Counted from the first letter of the stretch, positions 50,429-60,936 are shown. The stretch is DNA of 61,217 nucleotides from Acidobacteriota bacterium (GCA_027307115.1 DAHUXN010000058.1:1-61217), one strand, 5' to 3'. Program-made: numbers and translations. The notes: generated by a model not told the origin, from the sequence alone.

Positions 50429-53326
50429 ATGGCGACGCAAACAGTAGGAAACGCAAACGCGGCGAAAACGGCGAATCCGCTGAAGGAACTCACGAAGTTT
50501 GGGCAGGCAGTGTGGCTCGATTATATCCGGCGAAATTTGCTGACCAGCGGCGAGCTTCAGCGCCTGATTGACGAAGACGACTTGCGGGGAATGACGTCCA
50601 ATCCGACGATTTTCGAAAAAGCCATCACCGGCAGCACGGATTATGCTGATTTTCTAAAGTCGCTCGCATCCAGGCCGGAGCTCGACGCCAAGGCGCGTTA
50701 CGAATTGCTGGCCATTCGCGATATTCAGGACGCGGCGGACATTCTGCGCCCCGTTTACGACAAAACAAAGCGAGGTGATGGCTACGTCAGCCTGGAAGTA
50801 TCTCCACTGCTCGGGCGCGACACGAAGGGAACGATCGACGAAGCCCGGCGGCTGTGGAAAATGGTCGCACGCGAAAACGTGATGATCAAAGTTCCCGGCA
50901 CGTCGGAAGGTTTGCCCGCCATTCAGCAACTGCTCAGCGAAGGCATCAACATCAATATCACTCTGCTTTTCGCGCAGGAGACATACGAAAAAGTCGCGCT
51001 CTCGTACATCGCAGCGCTCGAGACCCATGCCAAAAATGGCGGCGATTTGAGCAAAATGGGCAGCGTCGCCAGTTTCTTTGTGAGCCGCATTGATACGCTG
51101 GTGGATAAACAGTTGGACGAGCGGCTGAAAACGGAAACGAACGCGGACAAGCGCGCGTTGCTCCAGAGCTTGCTCGGTAAAGTGGCGATTGCCAATGCCA
51201 AGATGGCGTACGAACGTTACCAGCACATTTTCCAAGGGCCGCGCTGGGCCGCGCTCGCGGCAAAGGGCGCGCATACGCAGCGAGTTCTCTGGGCTAGTAC
51301 AAGCACCAAGAATCCGAACTATCGCGATGTGATGTACATCGAGGAGTTGATAGGTCCCGACACGGTCAACACGATCCCTCCCGCAACGCTGGACGAGTTT
51401 CGCGATCACGGCAAAGTCCGCGCGAGCCTTGTCGAAAATGTCGAGGCGGCACGAGCGACGATGCAAAACCTCGCGAAGGCCGGAATTTCGATGAAGCAAG
51501 TCACGGATCAACTGGTCGATGACGGCGTGAAATTGTTTGAGGATGCGTTTGTGAAACTGCTGGCCGCTGTTGAACAGACAATGAAGACCTCACCGAAGTC
51601 GAAAATTGCGATGCAAACGTATAGTTTGCCTGAGGGTCTCGGCCAAGCCGTAAAGCAAACCATCGACGAGTGGACCAGCAGCGGGAAAATCCGCAGGCTC
51701 TGGGCGCACGATGCGACACTCTGGACGGGCAGCGACGAAGCGAAATGGCTCGGATGGCTCGGCGTAACGGAAGATCAAATTGCGCACGCGAATCAATTGA
51801 CGGACGTCGCAAAGGATGTCCAAGCAGAAGGATTTAAGCACGCAGTGCTGCTTGGCATGGGTGGTTCGAGTTTGTGTCCGGAAGTGTTAAGCAAAACGTT
51901 CGGCAAGACGCCCGGCTTTCCTGAGCTGCATGTGCTCGATTCCACGGATCCGGCGCAGATCAAGGCCATCGAGTCACAAATCGACATAAAGAAGACGCTT
52001 TTCATCGTATCGAGCAAATCGGGAACAACGCTCGAGCCGAATATTTTCAAACAGTATTTTTTCGAGCGCGCGAAGCAAGCCTCGGGTGCGGAACGAGCCG
52101 GGAAGCAATTCGTCGCCATCACGGACCCGGGATCAAAATTGCAGGCCGTCGCGGAAGGCGATAAGTTCCGGCACATTTTCAACGGCGTGCCCAGCATCGG
52201 CGGACGCTACTCGGCGCTTTCGGATTTTGGCCTCGTCCCAGGCGCGGTGATGGGCATCGACGTCAAAAAGTTTCTCGACCGCACGGAAGAGATGGTGCAG
52301 GCGTGCGCGTCTTCGGTACCAGCGAACGAAAATCCAGGCGCGGTGCTGGGCGCGATTCTCGGAGTGCTGGCGAAAAACGGCCGCGACAAAGTGACTCTGA
52401 TTACTTCCCCCGGTATTCGCGATTTGGGCGCGTGGCTCGAGCAATTGCTAGCGGAGTCCACGGGCAAGCAGGGCAAGGGGTTGATTCCGGTGGATCGCGA
52501 GGAGATCGGCGCGCCGGAAGTTTACGGCAATGATCGCGTATTCGCCTACGTGCGGCTGGAATCGGCGCCGGACGCGCAACAGGACGCAAAAGTGACCGCA
52601 CTCGAAAAAGCCGGCCAGCCCGTTGTACGAATCTCCGTGCGCGATGCCTACGATTTGGGCCAGTCATTCTTCCGCTGGGAAATTGCAACCGCGGTGGCCG
52701 GAGCCATCATCGGAATTAACGCGTTCAATCAGCCGGACGTCGAGGCCAGCAAAATCGCCACCAAGAATTTGACCGAGCAGTATGAAAAAACCGGCTCGTT
52801 GCCGCCAGAGCAGCCTTTCTTCGAGGAAAAGGGCATCAAGCTTTTTACCGACGATAAAAATGCCGCGGCGTTGAATCAAATTGTCGGGAGCGGCAAATCT
52901 CTCGCCGCCTACCTGCGCGCGCATCTTGGGCGGTTGCAGGCCGGAGATTATTTCGCCACACTCGCGTTCATTCCGATGAATGATGAGCACGAAAAAGCTT
53001 TGCAGACGATACGTCATGCCGTACGCGACAAAAAACGTGTGGCTACGTGCCTCGGATTCGGGCCGCGATTCCTGCACTCGACGGGGCAAGCGTACAAAGG
53101 CGGTCCCGACACCGGCGTATTTCTGCAAATCACGTGTGACGATGCCGCGGATCTTCTCGTGCCGGGGCAGAAGTATACCTTTGGGATTGTGAAAGCAGCG
53201 CAGGCGCGCGGCGATTTTGCAGTGTTGGCGGAACGGAACCGGCGTGCGTTGCGGATTCATTTAGGTTCGGACGTACGAGCGGGGCTGGCGGCAATCGACG
53301 CAGCGGTGCGCCAGGCGCTCGCCTGA
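50429..53326 (+). CDS. tal-pgi: Bifunctional transaldolase / glucose-6-phosphate isomerase
   Basis: 965 residues, two enzymes in one chain. Residues about 20-370 are a TalB-like transaldolase: GMTSNPTIFEKAITGS, VSLEVSPLLGRDT, NVMIKVPGTSEG with the Schiff-base Lys, and NINITLLFAQETY. Residues about 395-960 are phosphoglucose isomerase: HAVLLGMGGSSLCPEV, FIVSSKSGTTLEPN, IGGRYSALSDFGLVP and QPFFEEKGIKLFT. Such fusions are known in several bacterial phyla. Linking the two lets fructose-6-phosphate from transaldolase be converted to glucose-6-phosphate, returning carbon to the oxidative branch in the same operon. Confidence 0.95.
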   Translation: MATQTVGNANAAKTANPLKELTKFGQAVWLDYIRRNLLTSGELQRLIDEDDLRGMTSNPTIFEKAITGSTDYADFLKSLASRPELDAKARYELLAIRDIQDAADILRPVYDKTKRGDGYVSLEVSPLLGRDTKGTIDEARRLWKMVARENVMIKVPGTSEGLPAIQQLLSEGININITLLFAQETYEKVALSYIAALETHAKNGGDLSKMGSVASFFVSRIDTLVDKQLDERLKTETNADKRALLQSLLGKVAIANAKMAYERYQHIFQGPRWAALAAKGAHTQRVLWASTSTKNPNYRDVMYIEELIGPDTVNTIPPATLDEFRDHGKVRASLVENVEAARATMQNLAKAGISMKQVTDQLVDDGVKLFEDAFVKLLAAVEQTMKTSPKSKIAMQTYSLPEGLGQAVKQTIDEWTSSGKIRRLWAHDATLWTGSDEAKWLGWLGVTEDQIAHANQLTDVAKDVQAEGFKHAVLLGMGGSSLCPEVLSKTFGKTPGFPELHVLDSTDPAQIKAIESQIDIKKTLFIVSSKSGTTLEPNIFKQYFFERAKQASGAERAGKQFVAITDPGSKLQAVAEGDKFRHIFNGVPSIGGRYSALSDFGLVPGAVMGIDVKKFLDRTEEMVQACASSVPANENPGAVLGAILGVLAKNGRDKVTLITSPGIRDLGAWLEQLLAESTGKQGKGLIPVDREEIGAPEVYGNDRVFAYVRLESAPDAQQDAKVTALEKAGQPVVRISVRDAYDLGQSFFRWEIATAVAGAIIGINAFNQPDVEASKIATKNLTEQYEKTGSLPPEQPFFEEKGIKLFTDDKNAAALNQIVGSGKSLAAYLRAHLGRLQAGDYFATLAFIPMNDEHEKALQTIRHAVRDKKRVATCLGFGPRFLHSTGQAYKGGPDTGVFLQITCDDAADLLVPGQKYTFGIVKAAQARGDFAVLAERNRRALRIHLGSDVRAGLAAIDAAVRQALA

Positions 53327-53391
53327 AAAACTTACGCGAAGAGGTGTTTTGACGAATTGTGCCGGTAAGCTGCGGTTAAAGGAGCGATTTG

Positions 53392-54411
53392 ATGCAAATT
53401 GGGATGGTGGGCCTGGGACGAATGGGCGCGAACATGGTGCGGCGGCTCATGCGCGGCGGTCACCAGTGCGTTGCGTTCGACATGAACCAGGACAACGTGA
53501 AACAACTCGCGAGCGAAGGCGCAACGGGTGCGGCCTCGCTCGATGATTTCGTGAAAAAGCTGAATGCGCCTCGCGCGATTTGGATGATGGTGCCCGCTGG
53601 TGTCGTCGATGAAACGGTGCACGCACTAAGCTCGCGGCTCCAGCGCGGCGATATTTTGATCGACGGAGGGAATTCATATTACATCGACGACATTCGGCGC
53701 GCAAAGGATCTCGAAACGAAAGGCGTGCGCTACGTGGATGTGGGCACCAGCGGCGGCGTCTGGGGGCTCGAACGCGGCTATTGCATGATGATTGGCGGTC
53801 CGGACGATGTCGTGCAGCATCTCGATCCGATTTTCAAGACGCTGGCGCCGGGTTGCGGGAATTTGTCGCGCACACCGGGGCGCGAAAAATCCTCAGGCAC
53901 ATCGGAAGAGGGATATCTCCACTGCGGATCTTCGGGTGGCGGCCATTTCGTGAAGATGGTGCATAACGGAATCGAATACGGATTGATGGCCGCGTATGCG
54001 GAAGGCTTGAATATTCTGAAGCATGCGAACGTCGGCAAGAAGACGGCGGCGGCCGATGCGGAGACGACGCCGCTGCGTAACCCGGAGCACTATCAATACG
54101 ATTTTAATCTCGCGGACGTTGCGGAAGTGTGGCGCCGCGGCAGCGTGATCGCATCTTGGTTGCTCGACTTGACGGCCATTGCTCTTTTCGAGCAGCCGGA
54201 TCTCGCGAAATTCTCGGGGCGCGTTTCGGATTCTGGCGAGGGACGCTGGACTATTCAAGCGGCCATCGATGAAGCGTCGCCGGCGCCCGTTTTGAGCGCG
54301 GCGCTCTATGAGCGCTTTAGCTCTCGCGGAGAAGATGAGTTCGCGGCGAAGCTGCTCTCGGCGATGCGCTACCAATTCGGCGGTCACGTGGAACGCGCCG
54401 CCGGCAAATAA
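53392..54411 (+). CDS. gnd: 6-phosphogluconate dehydrogenase, short type
   Basis: 339 residues from ATG 53392, with AAGGAG 7 nt upstream. Rossmann motif [19 protein letters not shown] is followed by [10 protein letters not shown]; the acidic residue after strand 2 suggests NAD rather than [15 protein letters not shown] and [17 protein letters not shown] (catalytic Lys and His-Asn) follow. The length is that of the short YqeC/GndA-like type rather than the 470-residue classic Gnd. It oxidises 6-phosphogluconate to ribulose-5-phosphate. Between tal/pgi and zwf. Confidence 0.94.
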   Translation: MQIGMVGLGRMGANMVRRLMRGGHQCVAFDMNQDNVKQLASEGATGAASLDDFVKKLNAPRAIWMMVPAGVVDETVHALSSRLQRGDILIDGGNSYYIDDIRRAKDLETKGVRYVDVGTSGGVWGLERGYCMMIGGPDDVVQHLDPIFKTLAPGCGNLSRTPGREKSSGTSEEGYLHCGSSGGGHFVKMVHNGIEYGLMAAYAEGLNILKHANVGKKTAAADAETTPLRNPEHYQYDFNLADVAEVWRRGSVIASWLLDLTAIALFEQPDLAKFSGRVSDSGEGRWTIQAAIDEASPAPVLSAALYERFSSRGEDEFAAKLLSAMRYQFGGHVERAAGK

Positions 54412-54461
54412 TTTGCGGTAACTAATATCATTTCGAAAAGAGAAATCGAGGATCCTGAAGT

Positions 54462-56021
54462 ATGTATAACGGTAAAGAAACAGCTGTGATCGCGCCTGGC
54501 GACAGGAAGACCAGTGGAGAAAGGGGGCGTCCCGCAGGTCCATGCGTGATGGTGATCTTCGGTATCGGCGGCGATTTGACCAAGAGAAAGCTTTTCCCTG
54601 CGCTCTACAACCTGGCGAAAGACGATTTGTTGCCGAAGGAGTTCGCTATCGTGGGAGTCGGGCGCGGTGAATCATCGACGCCCGAGTTTCAAAAGAAAAT
54701 CGCGCAGGAAATCCGTGAGTTTGCAACGAGCGATATCGAGCCGGCGGTGATCGATTGGATGACCGAGCGTCTTTATTACCACGTCGGGAACTTCCAGGAT
54801 CCCGCGGCGTACAAATCGCTGGCCGGATTACTTGCCAATGTGGACAAGGATCATTCGACCGGAGGGAATTATTTTTATTATCTCGCTACAGCCCCTGAAT
54901 TCTTCGGCGAAATCACGCGGCAGCTTGGCGCAGCGGGTTTAACGCAGCAGACGGAGAATCGTTGGCGACGCGTCATTTACGAAAAGCCATTCGGTGATGG
55001 CCTTTCCTCGGCGCATGCTTTGAATTGCGAAATCGAGGAAGTGCTCCAGGAAAATCAGATTTACCGCATCGATCATTATCTCGGCAAAGAAACGGTGCAA
55101 AACATTTTGGCGTTCCGGTTCGGCAATGGAATTTTTGAACCGGTCTGGAATCGCCGCTACATCGACCACGTGCAAATCACCGTGGCCGAAACGATGGGCG
55201 TGGAAAACCGCGGCGGCTACTACGATCATTCCGGCGCCCTGCGCGATATGGTGCCGAATCACATTTTTCAGCTCATCAGCCTGGTAACCATGGAACCGCC
55301 TGTTTCCTTCGACGCGGATGCGGTCCGCGATGAGCAGACGAAAGTGCTGCGCGCGATGCAGCCCCTCAGCGAGCAGGATGTCCTGATGCGCACGGTACGC
55401 GGGCAATATGGCGAAGGCACGGACGGAAATGCGCGGCTCCCGGCTTATCGTTCGGAGCCGCGCGTGAGTCCCGTTTCCTCGACGGAAACTTTTGTTGCCT
55501 TGAAACTTCTGATGGATAACTGGCGCTGGGCCGGAGTGCCCTTGTATCTGCGCACAGGAAAAAGGCTGAAGATCCGCTCCAGCGAAATCGTTATTCAGTT
55601 CAAGAGCGTGCCATTCATGCTCTTCCGGAAAACATCTGTCGAGCGGCTCGCGCCCAATCAATTCATCGTTCACATCCAGCCGCAGGAGGGAATCTCCCTG
55701 CAATTCGGCGCAAAAATCCCAGGGCCGATCGTTAAACTCGGCACGGTGAATATGGATTTCCGTTATGCGGATTATTTTGGTTCGAAACCCAGCACTGGTT
55801 ATGAGCGGCTTCTTTACGAATGCATGATCGGCGATGCGACGTTGTTCCAACGCGCCGACATGGTGGAAGCCAGTTGGAGCGTCGTGCAGCCGATTCTCGA
55901 CGTCTGGCAAGCGCTGCCACCGCGCAATTTCCCGAATTATCCCGCCGGCTCGTGGGGACCCTGGGAAGCGAATGACCTGCTCGAGCGCGACGGCCGCCAG
56001 TGGAGGGAGCCCGGGCAATGA
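54462..56021 (+). CDS. zwf: Glucose-6-phosphate 1-dehydrogenase
   Basis: 519 residues, the first step of the oxidative pentose phosphate pathway. Cofactor motif [23 protein letters not shown], substrate motif [13 protein letters not shown] with the catalytic His-Asp, YEKPFGDG, and [17 protein letters not shown] towards the end. The dinucleotide fingerprint is [10 protein letters not shown], the usual Zwf form. It overlaps glk by 4 nt (ATGA). Confidence 0.96.
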   Translation: MYNGKETAVIAPGDRKTSGERGRPAGPCVMVIFGIGGDLTKRKLFPALYNLAKDDLLPKEFAIVGVGRGESSTPEFQKKIAQEIREFATSDIEPAVIDWMTERLYYHVGNFQDPAAYKSLAGLLANVDKDHSTGGNYFYYLATAPEFFGEITRQLGAAGLTQQTENRWRRVIYEKPFGDGLSSAHALNCEIEEVLQENQIYRIDHYLGKETVQNILAFRFGNGIFEPVWNRRYIDHVQITVAETMGVENRGGYYDHSGALRDMVPNHIFQLISLVTMEPPVSFDADAVRDEQTKVLRAMQPLSEQDVLMRTVRGQYGEGTDGNARLPAYRSEPRVSPVSSTETFVALKLLMDNWRWAGVPLYLRTGKRLKIRSSEIVIQFKSVPFMLFRKTSVERLAPNQFIVHIQPQEGISLQFGAKIPGPIVKLGTVNMDFRYADYFGSKPSTGYERLLYECMIGDATLFQRADMVEASWSVVQPILDVWQALPPRNFPNYPAGSWGPWEANDLLERDGRQWREPGQ

Positions 56022-56995
56022 TTCTCGCCGGGGATGTGGGCGGGACGAATACGCGCCTGGCTTTTTTTGAGCAGCGCGAAGGCAACCTCGCCTGCGTCGT
56101 TGAACAGGTCTATCCCAGTCACGGGTACGCGAGCCTCGAAGACATTGTCGCGGACTTTTTGGCGGTGCGAAAAGTTCGTCCAGACTCGGTATCCATCGGA
56201 GTTGCCGGGCCGGTCCGCGATGGCGTATGCCGTGCGACGAATTTGCCGTGGGTCGTCGATGCCAGACTCGTTGCACAGCGAACCGGCTTTTGTTCCATCA
56301 TACTGATCAATGATCTCGAGGCAAATGCTTATGGCATCGCCACGCTGGCCCCGGTTGATTTTGCTTTGTTGCAACGCGGCGCTCCGGATGCCAGAGGAAA
56401 TTGCGTGGTAGTCTCGCCGGGAACGGGGCTCGGAGAGGCGGCGCTTCATTGGGAGGGTGCCCGTTACGCTCCCCTGGCCAGCGAAGGCGGACATTCCAGT
56501 TTTGCTCCCAGCGATGAGCTTCAGGACGAAATGCTCAAGTATATGCGCGCGAAATTTGGTCATGTCAGCTGGGAGCGCCTCGTGTGCGGTCCCGGATTGG
56601 TGAATATTTACGAATTCCTGCGCGACACAGGCCGCGGCGAAGAACCACCGTGGCTTGCAGCGGAGATGAAGCAGGGCGATCCCGCGCCGGTCATCTCAAG
56701 AACGGCGCTCGCCGGAAAATCTGCCCTGTGCGAGAAGGCGCTCGATCTTTTCGTTGTCCTGCTCGGATCCGAAGCAGGGAACATGGCATTGAAGGTGCTG
56801 GCCACGGGCGGTGTTTACATCGGAGGCGGAATCGCGCCGAAAATTTTGCCGAAGCTTCAGACCCCGGCGTTTCTCGCAGCCTTCACGAACAAAGGGAGAT
56901 TGAGAGAGGTGCTAGAGTCCATGCCGGTGCGCGTGATTCTGAATGATGCGGCCGGCTTGCGCGGAGCCGCGTATCGCGCAACGTTAACGCTGTAA
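56018..56995 (+). CDS. glk: Glucokinase
   Basis: 325 residues from ATG 56018, whose ATG overlaps the zwf stop as ATGA. Non-ROK glucokinase type: [17 protein letters not shown] (ATP phosphate loop), [21 protein letters not shown] with the catalytic Asp, [12 protein letters not shown] and [15 protein letters not shown]. It phosphorylates glucose to glucose-6-phosphate and feeds zwf and the pgi domain. It is the last gene of the operon; 8 nt later the next gene ends on the other strand. Confidence 0.94.
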   Translation: MILAGDVGGTNTRLAFFEQREGNLACVVEQVYPSHGYASLEDIVADFLAVRKVRPDSVSIGVAGPVRDGVCRATNLPWVVDARLVAQRTGFCSIILINDLEANAYGIATLAPVDFALLQRGAPDARGNCVVVSPGTGLGEAALHWEGARYAPLASEGGHSSFAPSDELQDEMLKYMRAKFGHVSWERLVCGPGLVNIYEFLRDTGRGEEPPWLAAEMKQGDPAPVISRTALAGKSALCEKALDLFVVLLGSEAGNMALKVLATGGVYIGGGIAPKILPKLQTPAFLAAFTNKGRLREVLESMPVRVILNDAAGLRGAAYRATLTL

Positions 56996-57003
56996 GCAAA
57001 GTT

Positions 57004-58269
57004 TCAGTTCTGCGATTCCAGTTTCGCGCGTACAGTCACTTCGCTGTCCTTCAACACATTTAAATTCCGTTCCCAGGATTTTGTGTTCTCCGACTGGATT
57101 CGAATCTTGTGCGCGCCGGCGGACAAGTGAAGCTGTGAAGGCGTGTTGCCTACAAATTGTCCGTCCAGGTAAATGTCGGCGCCGGCTGGGTCGGAAGAAA
57201 CATTGACGGAGCCAAATCCGTCCTCTTGTGCGGTTTTTGCCGACATGTCTGCTTCCGGATAAAAACGTTTCAGCACGTTGATCAAGTCCTGCGCGCTCAG
57301 CGCGAAATTCAATCCTTGAATCTCCTGTCCGGCGCGATTACGCACCCCTTTCAGAGTGTTGATGCCAACGACGTTTCCGCGATCGTCCAGAAGCGGGCCG
57401 CCGCTGTTCCCAGGATTGATCGCCGCGTCTGTTTGGATCCACGTACCGCTTCCCAGTTCACGCTCGCGGCCAATGGCGCTCACCACGCCTCTCGTGACCG
57501 TGTCGCGCAGGCCTCCGTCGGGATTACCGATGGCGATAACGCTTTCCCCCTTTTGCACTGCGGCGATGCTCGTCAAGGTCAAATGGGGAAATGCTGATCC
57601 CTCCACCTTCACGAGGGCGATATCCTTGTCCGGGTCGGCGTACACGACATGCGCCGGCAGGCGCTGGTTGCGAGATGTGATCGCGGTCAGAATCGATTCG
57701 TCTGCGATCACGTGCTTGTTCGTCGCAATCAGTCCCGTGCTTGTGATGAAAAACCCCGTTCCCCACCCGTTTATACCCTCAACGCGCACAATCGCCGGGT
57801 TCGTCGCTTCAACGACCTGCTCGGCGGGTAACGGGGCGTCTGCCGCCATCGTCTTGCTCGCGGCGCTTGCGATTTCTGGTCTGCCCGTGAAGATTTTGGT
57901 GAGCGGCTCCAGTATCACTTCGAAGTGGTCCGTCTTGATCAGCCAGTAATTTCCCTCCGAGCGGCCGTTGAATGAATGCCATGCGAAAGGGCCCTCCGTC
58001 AGCGTGATTTCCTGGCTGACATAGCCATCCATGGAAATTCGCACAACGATCGGATGTTCCAGGCGCGAACCGAACACGGTGTGTGTCTTGTGAAAATAGC
58101 CGCCGGGATACTGTGCGCTGTACGGCGTTTTGCCGGTGATCAAGCCATTCATCTCAACGGTTGCGCCGGCGGGGCTGCTTGTGATCGATAGCGTCGCGGC
58201 GTGCGCGGAAGAACCAAGCAGGCACAGAACACCGAGCGTGATAGCAGCGGCGATTTTCGAACCGTGCAT
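57004..58269 (-). CDS. Exported trypsin-like protease flanked by two PEGA domains
   Basis: 421 residues. A signal peptide (SKIAAAITLGVLCLLGSSAHA) precedes a first PEGA domain (SITSSPAGATVEMNGLITGKTP), a trypsin-2 domain with the triad His in TNKHVI, Asp in DKDIALVK and Ser in NPGNSGGPL, and a second PEGA domain at the end (NVSSDPAGADIYLDGQFVGNTPSQLHL). DegP/HtrA-like catalytic domain without a PDZ. PEGA domains are thought to hold proteins to the cell envelope. It would act in the periplasm or on the surface. Confidence 0.93.
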   Translation of the reverse strand: MHGSKIAAAITLGVLCLLGSSAHAATLSITSSPAGATVEMNGLITGKTPYSAQYPGGYFHKTHTVFGSRLEHPIVVRISMDGYVSQEITLTEGPFAWHSFNGRSEGNYWLIKTDHFEVILEPLTKIFTGRPEIASAASKTMAADAPLPAEQVVEATNPAIVRVEGINGWGTGFFITSTGLIATNKHVIADESILTAITSRNQRLPAHVVYADPDKDIALVKVEGSAFPHLTLTSIAAVQKGESVIAIGNPDGGLRDTVTRGVVSAIGRERELGSGTWIQTDAAINPGNSGGPLLDDRGNVVGINTLKGVRNRAGQEIQGLNFALSAQDLINVLKRFYPEADMSAKTAQEDGFGSVNVSSDPAGADIYLDGQFVGNTPSQLHLSAGAHKIRIQSENTKSWERNLNVLKDSEVTVRAKLESQN

Positions 58270-58443
58270 GCGAGCCTCCCAAGAGGCAGCGATGCTGAGG
58301 ATGACACTTTACTGGTCAGTAGTCAATTGAACAGAACGCCGGCTGGCAACCGTGACACAATACATTTGACGTCGCTTTTAAAATCCGTGCTGGCAACGTT
58401 GCGCTTCGCAGTTGTTTCAAGCATGGCTTACACTGGCCTGCTC

Positions 58444-59538
58444 ATGAGAACCCTGCATCTAGACACGCGTCCGGATTGGCGCGGCGGCCAACTGCAAATT
58501 CTGCTGACGCTGCGCGGGCTTCGTGAACGCGGTCATGACGCGCAGTTGATGGCCCGCCGGGACTCGCCTCTAGCGCGTCGGGCGGCAGCCGAGGACTTTT
58601 CCGTTCATCTCTTTCCGCCGCGATTCCTCCGATTGCAAGCAGCGCTGTGCCTGCGCGAAATCCTTGACCAGCAGGCTTTTGACATTGTGCACGCGCACGA
58701 TCCTCACGGATTGACTGCCGTGTGGTTGACTCGCGCTCATCGCCGTAGCCGGTTGGTTGCTGCGCGCCGCGTCGCTTACCCGTTGAGTCGCGCGCCGCTT
58801 AGCCTGGCGCGATACCGCGCCGCATGCCGCATCATCGCTGTTTCGCAATTCGTTGCCAATAGCGTGATTACCTCCGGGATTGAATCAAAATCTGTTGCCG
58901 TAGTGTATGACGGCGTGGAAATTCCGCCGGCAACAACCGCGGAAATGCGCCGCTCGGCGCGCGCGCAATGGGAAATCACGGACCGCGACTTGTTGATTGG
59001 CTGCGTTGGATACTTGCTTCCCGAAAAAGGGCAGGAGACGCTTCTGCGCGCCTTGCCCCAGATCCGCGCGCAGTTTCCGAACTGCCGCGTAGTCCTTGCG
59101 GGTGACGGCCCATGCCGCGTGAAATTGCAATCGCTTGCGAGAGAATTGGGAATCGCCGATGCTGTAATCTTCGCGGGCTTCTTGGAGGATGTCGAAGCCG
59201 TTTATCGAGCGCTTGATCTGTTCGTCTTCCCGTCTCTCGCGGAACCCTTGGGGTCCTCGCTTCTTACGGCCATGGCGCATGGACTGCCGGTGATTGCCAT
59301 TGCGAGTGGCGGCGTGCCAGAGATAATCGAAAACGGAAGAAACGGAATCCTTGTTGATTCGCCGGACGCCCTAAAAATCGCGGCCTCGGCTTGTCAAATA
59401 CTCAACGAGCGTGACGCGGCCGCCCGCATGGCAAAAGCAGCGCGAGAGACTGTTGAGCGGCGTTTCTCCGCGCAATTACTGGCGGAAAACACTCTACAGC
59501 AATATCAAACAATCCTCTCACCGCGTGAAAAATTCTGA
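58444..59538 (+). CDS. GT4 family glycosyltransferase
   Basis: 364 residues from ATG 58444; upstream frame sequence overlaps the divergent gene and looks non-coding. GT-B fold: LHLDTRPDWRGGQLQILLTLRGLRERGHD, IVHAHDPHGL, then GT4 C-terminal part GCVGYLLPEKGQETLLRAL, RVVLAGDGPCRVKLQ and FPSLAEPLGSSLLTAMAHGLPVIA. The usual GT4 EX7E motif is here E-x7-T: the second Glu is replaced by Thr. Donor and acceptor unknown. It stands between a PEGA protease and a P450 gene. Confidence 0.88.
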   Translation: MRTLHLDTRPDWRGGQLQILLTLRGLRERGHDAQLMARRDSPLARRAAAEDFSVHLFPPRFLRLQAALCLREILDQQAFDIVHAHDPHGLTAVWLTRAHRRSRLVAARRVAYPLSRAPLSLARYRAACRIIAVSQFVANSVITSGIESKSVAVVYDGVEIPPATTAEMRRSARAQWEITDRDLLIGCVGYLLPEKGQETLLRALPQIRAQFPNCRVVLAGDGPCRVKLQSLARELGIADAVIFAGFLEDVEAVYRALDLFVFPSLAEPLGSSLLTAMAHGLPVIAIASGGVPEIIENGRNGILVDSPDALKIAASACQILNERDAAARMAKAARETVERRFSAQLLAENTLQQYQTILSPREKF

Positions 59539-59598
59539 CAACTTTGAATTTTCCCCTCGCGCCGCCTCTATAGGCACCAATCAGCGCCCCGCGTCAAT

Positions 59599-60936
59599 TC
59601 AGCGCTTCGACACAAGCATCCTGATTCCATTCCGCGGCCGCAGCGTGATTGATGGCCAGAGTTCAATTGTCTGGTCTGGCGCCAGCGTCAGGCGAAAGCG
59701 CGATGCGATGGCCGCGAGCAACAGCGTCGCCTCCATCATTGCAAACGACGCTCCGATGCACACTCGGGGTCCTCCGCCGAACGGGAAGTAAGCGAACCGT
59801 GGCAGCGTTTTCTGTAGCGAATCCATCCATCGTTCGGGACGAAATTGCTCCGGCTCGTCGAAATAGCGCGCATCGCGCTGCACCACCCAGTGGCTCATAT
59901 AGATCGTCGTGTTGCGCGGGACGTGATAACCACCAATCGTGCAGTCTTCGATTGCCTGGCGGCCCATCGCCCACGCGGGAGGATAGAGCCGCAATGATTC
60001 GCGAACGATCGCTTCGGTAATTCGCAGCTTGGGCAAGTCTTCATGCGTCGGCACGCCGCTAGGTATGACGGCTCTCAATTCTGCGAACAACTCGGATTCC
60101 GCGCGCGAATTTTGTGCCAGCAAATAAAAGGTCCATGCGAGAGTGGTCGCGGTCGTTTCATGCCCTGCAAGCAGCAGCGTCATCACCTCGTCCCGGAGCT
60201 GTTTGCTGTCCATCCCGGCGCCACTTTCATCTCGCGCGGAAAGCAGCATCGAAAGCAAGTCTTCCGTTTCCGCATGGCCGTTACGGCGCTGATCGATGAT
60301 GCGGTACAGAATCTCGTCAAGGCGGTCCACCGCCCTTCGTGAACGTATGTTTCCCGGCGTTGGCCAGCTAGTTGGCAGCAGGAATCCCGTCTTCACCCGT
60401 GCATCGAATTGCTGAATTGCCGCGGCCAAGGATTCTCCGATGATGCGAACCGTATCTGCCTCGAGATCCGCGCCAAAAAGTGTCCTGGCTGCAATCTTCA
60501 GCGTCAGTTGCATCATCTCCGCGCGGACCTCGCGCGGTTCGCCGTCGCTCCATGTTTCGAGCATTTGTTCCGCATAGCTGGTCATCACTGGCGCGTACGC
60601 CTTCACGCGCTCGCGATGAAATGCTGGTTGCGCCAGCTTTCTTTGCCGCCGCCAGAATTCGCCTTCGCTCGTCAGCAAGCCATTGCCGAGAACGCGGCTG
60701 CCTTCACGCAAATCGGCGCTCTTGATGAACTTCCCGCTTTGCGTGATCAGGATTTCTTCAATCAGGCTGGGCCGGTTGAAGAAATAGACGGGAAACTTCA
60801 AAAACCGGAAACGCGCCGTATCGCCGTACTTGCGCTGCGTGCTTACGATGAAATCGAGAGGCTGATGCGTGAAATGATATAACGGGCGAACGAGTGCAAG
60901 GCCCTTAGGCCCGGGCGGCAGCGTGGTGTTCGGCAT
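59599..60936 (-). CDS. Cytochrome P450
   Basis: 445 residues. I-helix AGHETTATTLAWTF, K-helix ESLRLYPPAW (ExxR), and the haem loop FPFGGGPRVCIGASF with haem Cys393. The class is CYP102/CYP110-like soluble P450 with no fused reductase. It would hydroxylate a hydrophobic substrate with an outside ferredoxin or flavodoxin partner, none of which is adjacent. Pro-rich hinge TLPPGPKG at the start. It is convergent with the GT4 gene. Starts at ATG 60936. Confidence 0.95.
   Translation of the reverse strand: MPNTTLPPGPKGLALVRPLYHFTHQPLDFIVSTQRKYGDTARFRFLKFPVYFFNRPSLIEEILITQSGKFIKSADLREGSRVLGNGLLTSEGEFWRRQRKLAQPAFHRERVKAYAPVMTSYAEQMLETWSDGEPREVRAEMMQLTLKIAARTLFGADLEADTVRIIGESLAAAIQQFDARVKTGFLLPTSWPTPGNIRSRRAVDRLDEILYRIIDQRRNGHAETEDLLSMLLSARDESGAGMDSKQLRDEVMTLLLAGHETTATTLAWTFYLLAQNSRAESELFAELRAVIPSGVPTHEDLPKLRITEAIVRESLRLYPPAWAMGRQAIEDCTIGGYHVPRNTTIYMSHWVVQRDARYFDEPEQFRPERWMDSLQKTLPRFAYFPFGGGPRVCIGASFAMMEATLLLAAIASRFRLTLAPDQTIELWPSITLRPRNGIRMLVSKR

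Noticed and set aside
54939-56276. 445-codon open frame antisense to zwf and the start of glk
   Set aside because: Spans two recognised genes and has no domain signature.
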